From Providencia rettgeri (GTDB lineage Bacteria > Pseudomonadota > Gammaproteobacteria > Enterobacterales > Enterobacteriaceae): DNA of 64,000 bases. Location of the stretch: positions 682,001-746,000 of the forward strand of contig NZ_CP053896.1 of NCBI RefSeq assembly GCF_013255915.1, read 5' to 3'. Below the pieces are notes generated by a model that searched no databases, was not told where the DNA came from, and saw only the letters and a list, made by a program, of their open reading frames with translations. This document shows, one piece after another, positions 62,694 to 64,000 of the stretch. The translations under genes were made by a program, and so were the position numbers. Numbering within the stretch: the stretch's first letter is position 1; every line of letters begins with the position of its first letter.

Positions 62694-64000
62694 ATGCGTG
62701 TGCTTAAATTTGGCGGTACTTCGGTTGCAAATGACGAACGAGTACTGAATGTTGCTGACATCGCTGAAAGTAAACTAGCAGATGGACAAGTGGCTTTGGT
62801 GCTATCTGCACCAGCAAAAATCACAAACCATCTGGTTGCTATGATTGAAAAAACGGTTGCAGGACAAGATGTCATCACGCATGTTAATGATGCTGAAATG
62901 ATTTTTGCTAACCTTTTAAAAGGATTAAAAGAAAAACAACCTGGTTTTGAATATGATCGGTTAAAAAAACTGACAGAACAAGAATTCGCACAAATCAAAC
63001 AAGTACTGCATGGTATTACTCTTCTCGGGCAATGTCCGGACAGCATTAACGCATCAATTATCTGCCGTGGTGAAAAGCTCTCTATCGCCATTATGGAATC
63101 AGTGCTAAAAGCACGCGGCCATAATGTGACGGTTATTAACCCAGTTGAGAGCTTACTCGCGAAAGGTCATTATCTTGAATCTACGGTTGATATAAATGAG
63201 TCAACTAAACGTATTGCCGATTTAAATATACCGAAAGATCATTTTGTTTTAATGGCAGGTTTCACAGCGGGTAATGAAAAAGGTGAATTAGTAGTATTAG
63301 GCCGTAATGGGTCTGATTATTCTGCTGCGGTTTTAGCGGCCTGCTTACGTGCTGATTGTTGTGAAATTTGGACTGATGTTGATGGGGTCTATACTTGTGA
63401 CCCGCGTTTGGTGCCTGATGCGCGTTTGTTAAAAGGTATGTCATACCAAGAGGCCATGGAGTTATCCTACTTCGGAGCCAAAGTCCTTCACCCTCGTACC
63501 ATCGCCCCAATTGCTCAATTCCAAATCCCTTGCCTGATAAAAAACACCACTAATTTAAGCGCTCCAGGTACTTTAATTGGTGATGGGCAAACCGATGAGA
63601 GCACGCCAGTGAAAGGGATCACCAACCTGAATAACATGGCGATGATCAACGTATCCGGCCCCGGAATGAAGGGGATGGTGGGGATGGCTGCTCGCATTTT
63701 CTCCGTCATGTCTCGCAAAGGGATCTCTGTCGTTCTGATCACACAGTCTTCATCGGAATACAGTATTAGTTTTTGTGTTCCGCAAAATGAGTTAGTGAGA
63801 GCTCGCGCTGCACTGGAAGAAGAATTTTACTTAGAGCTGAAAGATGGCGTACTTGATCCACTGGATGTGATGGAGCAGTTAGCGATTATTTCAGTTGTGG
63901 GGGATGGAATGCGCACTTTGAAGGGCATTTCGGCGCGTTTCTTCTCGGCTTTGACTCGCGGTAACATCAACATTGTCGCTATCGCACAGGGGTCTTCTGA
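62694..64000 (+). CDS. thrA: Bifunctional aspartokinase I/homoserine dehydrogenase I ThrA, N-terminal part
   Basis: The frame is open from the ATG at 62694 (AGGAGAG upstream) to the window edge, giving 435 residues of about 820. The aspartokinase domain is complete: KFGGTS at 5-10, [24 protein letters not shown] (catalytic, shown in part as [10 protein letters not shown]) and the start of the ACT regulatory domains ([31 protein letters not shown]). The homoserine dehydrogenase half lies beyond the window. It catalyses the first and third steps from aspartate to threonine. Confidence 0.96.
   Translation, partial: MRVLKFGGTSVANDERVLNVADIAESKLADGQVALVLSAPAKITNHLVAMIEKTVAGQDVITHVNDAEMIFANLLKGLKEKQPGFEYDRLKKLTEQEFAQIKQVLHGITLLGQCPDSINASIICRGEKLSIAIMESVLKARGHNVTVINPVESLLAKGHYLESTVDINESTKRIADLNIPKDHFVLMAGFTAGNEKGELVVLGRNGSDYSAAVLAACLRADCCEIWTDVDGVYTCDPRLVPDARLLKGMSYQEAMELSYFGAKVLHPRTIAPIAQFQIPCLIKNTTNLSAPGTLIGDGQTDESTPVKGITNLNNMAMINVSGPGMKGMVGMAARIFSVMSRKGISVVLITQSSSEYSISFCVPQNELVRARAALEEEFYLELKDGVLDPLDVMEQLAIISVVGDGMRTLKGISARFFSALTRGNINIVAIAQGSS

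Overview
The window looks like chromosome from Providencia or a close relative (Morganellaceae, Enterobacterales). Proteins with E. coli orthologues are clearly diverged, base composition is AT-leaning, and ERIC repeats are frequent. The right two thirds follow the E. coli 99-100 minute backbone in order: rsmC/holD-rimI, prfC, an osmY-like gene, yjjU-yjjV, deoCABD, ytjB/serB-radA-nadR, ettA, slt, trpR, yjjX/gpmB, rob/creA, arcA, thrL-thrA. Genes that E. coli has between these (yjjG, yjjW-yjjI, yjjJ-lplA, creBCD, yjjY-yjtD) are absent, and several of those positions hold other modules.

Layout. (1) 1-7216: a putative amine or amino-acid catabolic cluster (FAD amine oxidase, cupin, phenylacetaldehyde-type dehydrogenase, APC permease, small unknown protein) between two LuxR-type regulators; three intergenic sites share a CCCTAAAG-like core. 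(2) 7234-11573: a Fur-box-preceded periplasmic enterochelin-esterase-like protein, PhoA behind a Pho box, a GNAT enzyme, and a small three-helix membrane protein behind a strong Fur box. (3) 11768-14161: two tRNA-Leu(CAG) genes, rsmC, holD-rimI. (4) 14249-22779: a complete L-carnitine route equivalent to E. coli dmlRA-yeaVWX but extended: BCCT carrier, carnitine monooxygenase CntA/CntB, a semialdehyde dehydrogenase, DmlA, DmlR and an XRE-PAS regulator. Stereochemistry predicts L-carnitine gives D-malate, which DmlA converts to pyruvate. (5) 22993-27192: prfC, a BON lipoprotein, yjjU, yjjV.

(6) 27316-33856: nucleoside carrier of the vcCNT type plus deoCABD. Two separate promoter regions each carry a pair of CRP-like sites exactly 52 bp apart, as in E. 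coli deoP2; the deoC leader holds five small hairpins and two ERIC copies lie between deoB and deoD. (7) 33933-46909: accessory block with a higBA toxin-antitoxin pair, an acetyltransferase, an AT-rich orphan of 503 residues, and a TonB-dependent iron/protein-piracy locus (FecI, FecR, STN-bearing receptor, YddA/FusD-type ABC protein, PqqL/FusC-type M16 protease, divergent TonB-like protein). (8) 46936-64000: housekeeping genes to thrA, which runs off the right edge, with a second unrelated higBA pair between ettA and slt.

Ten ERIC elements occur, all from 32.7 kb onward; several begin or end exactly at stop codons (serB, ettA, trpR). I saw no CRISPR array, insertion sequence, integrase or prophage genes. 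All functional calls come from reading motifs and remembered family sequences; no database search was run.
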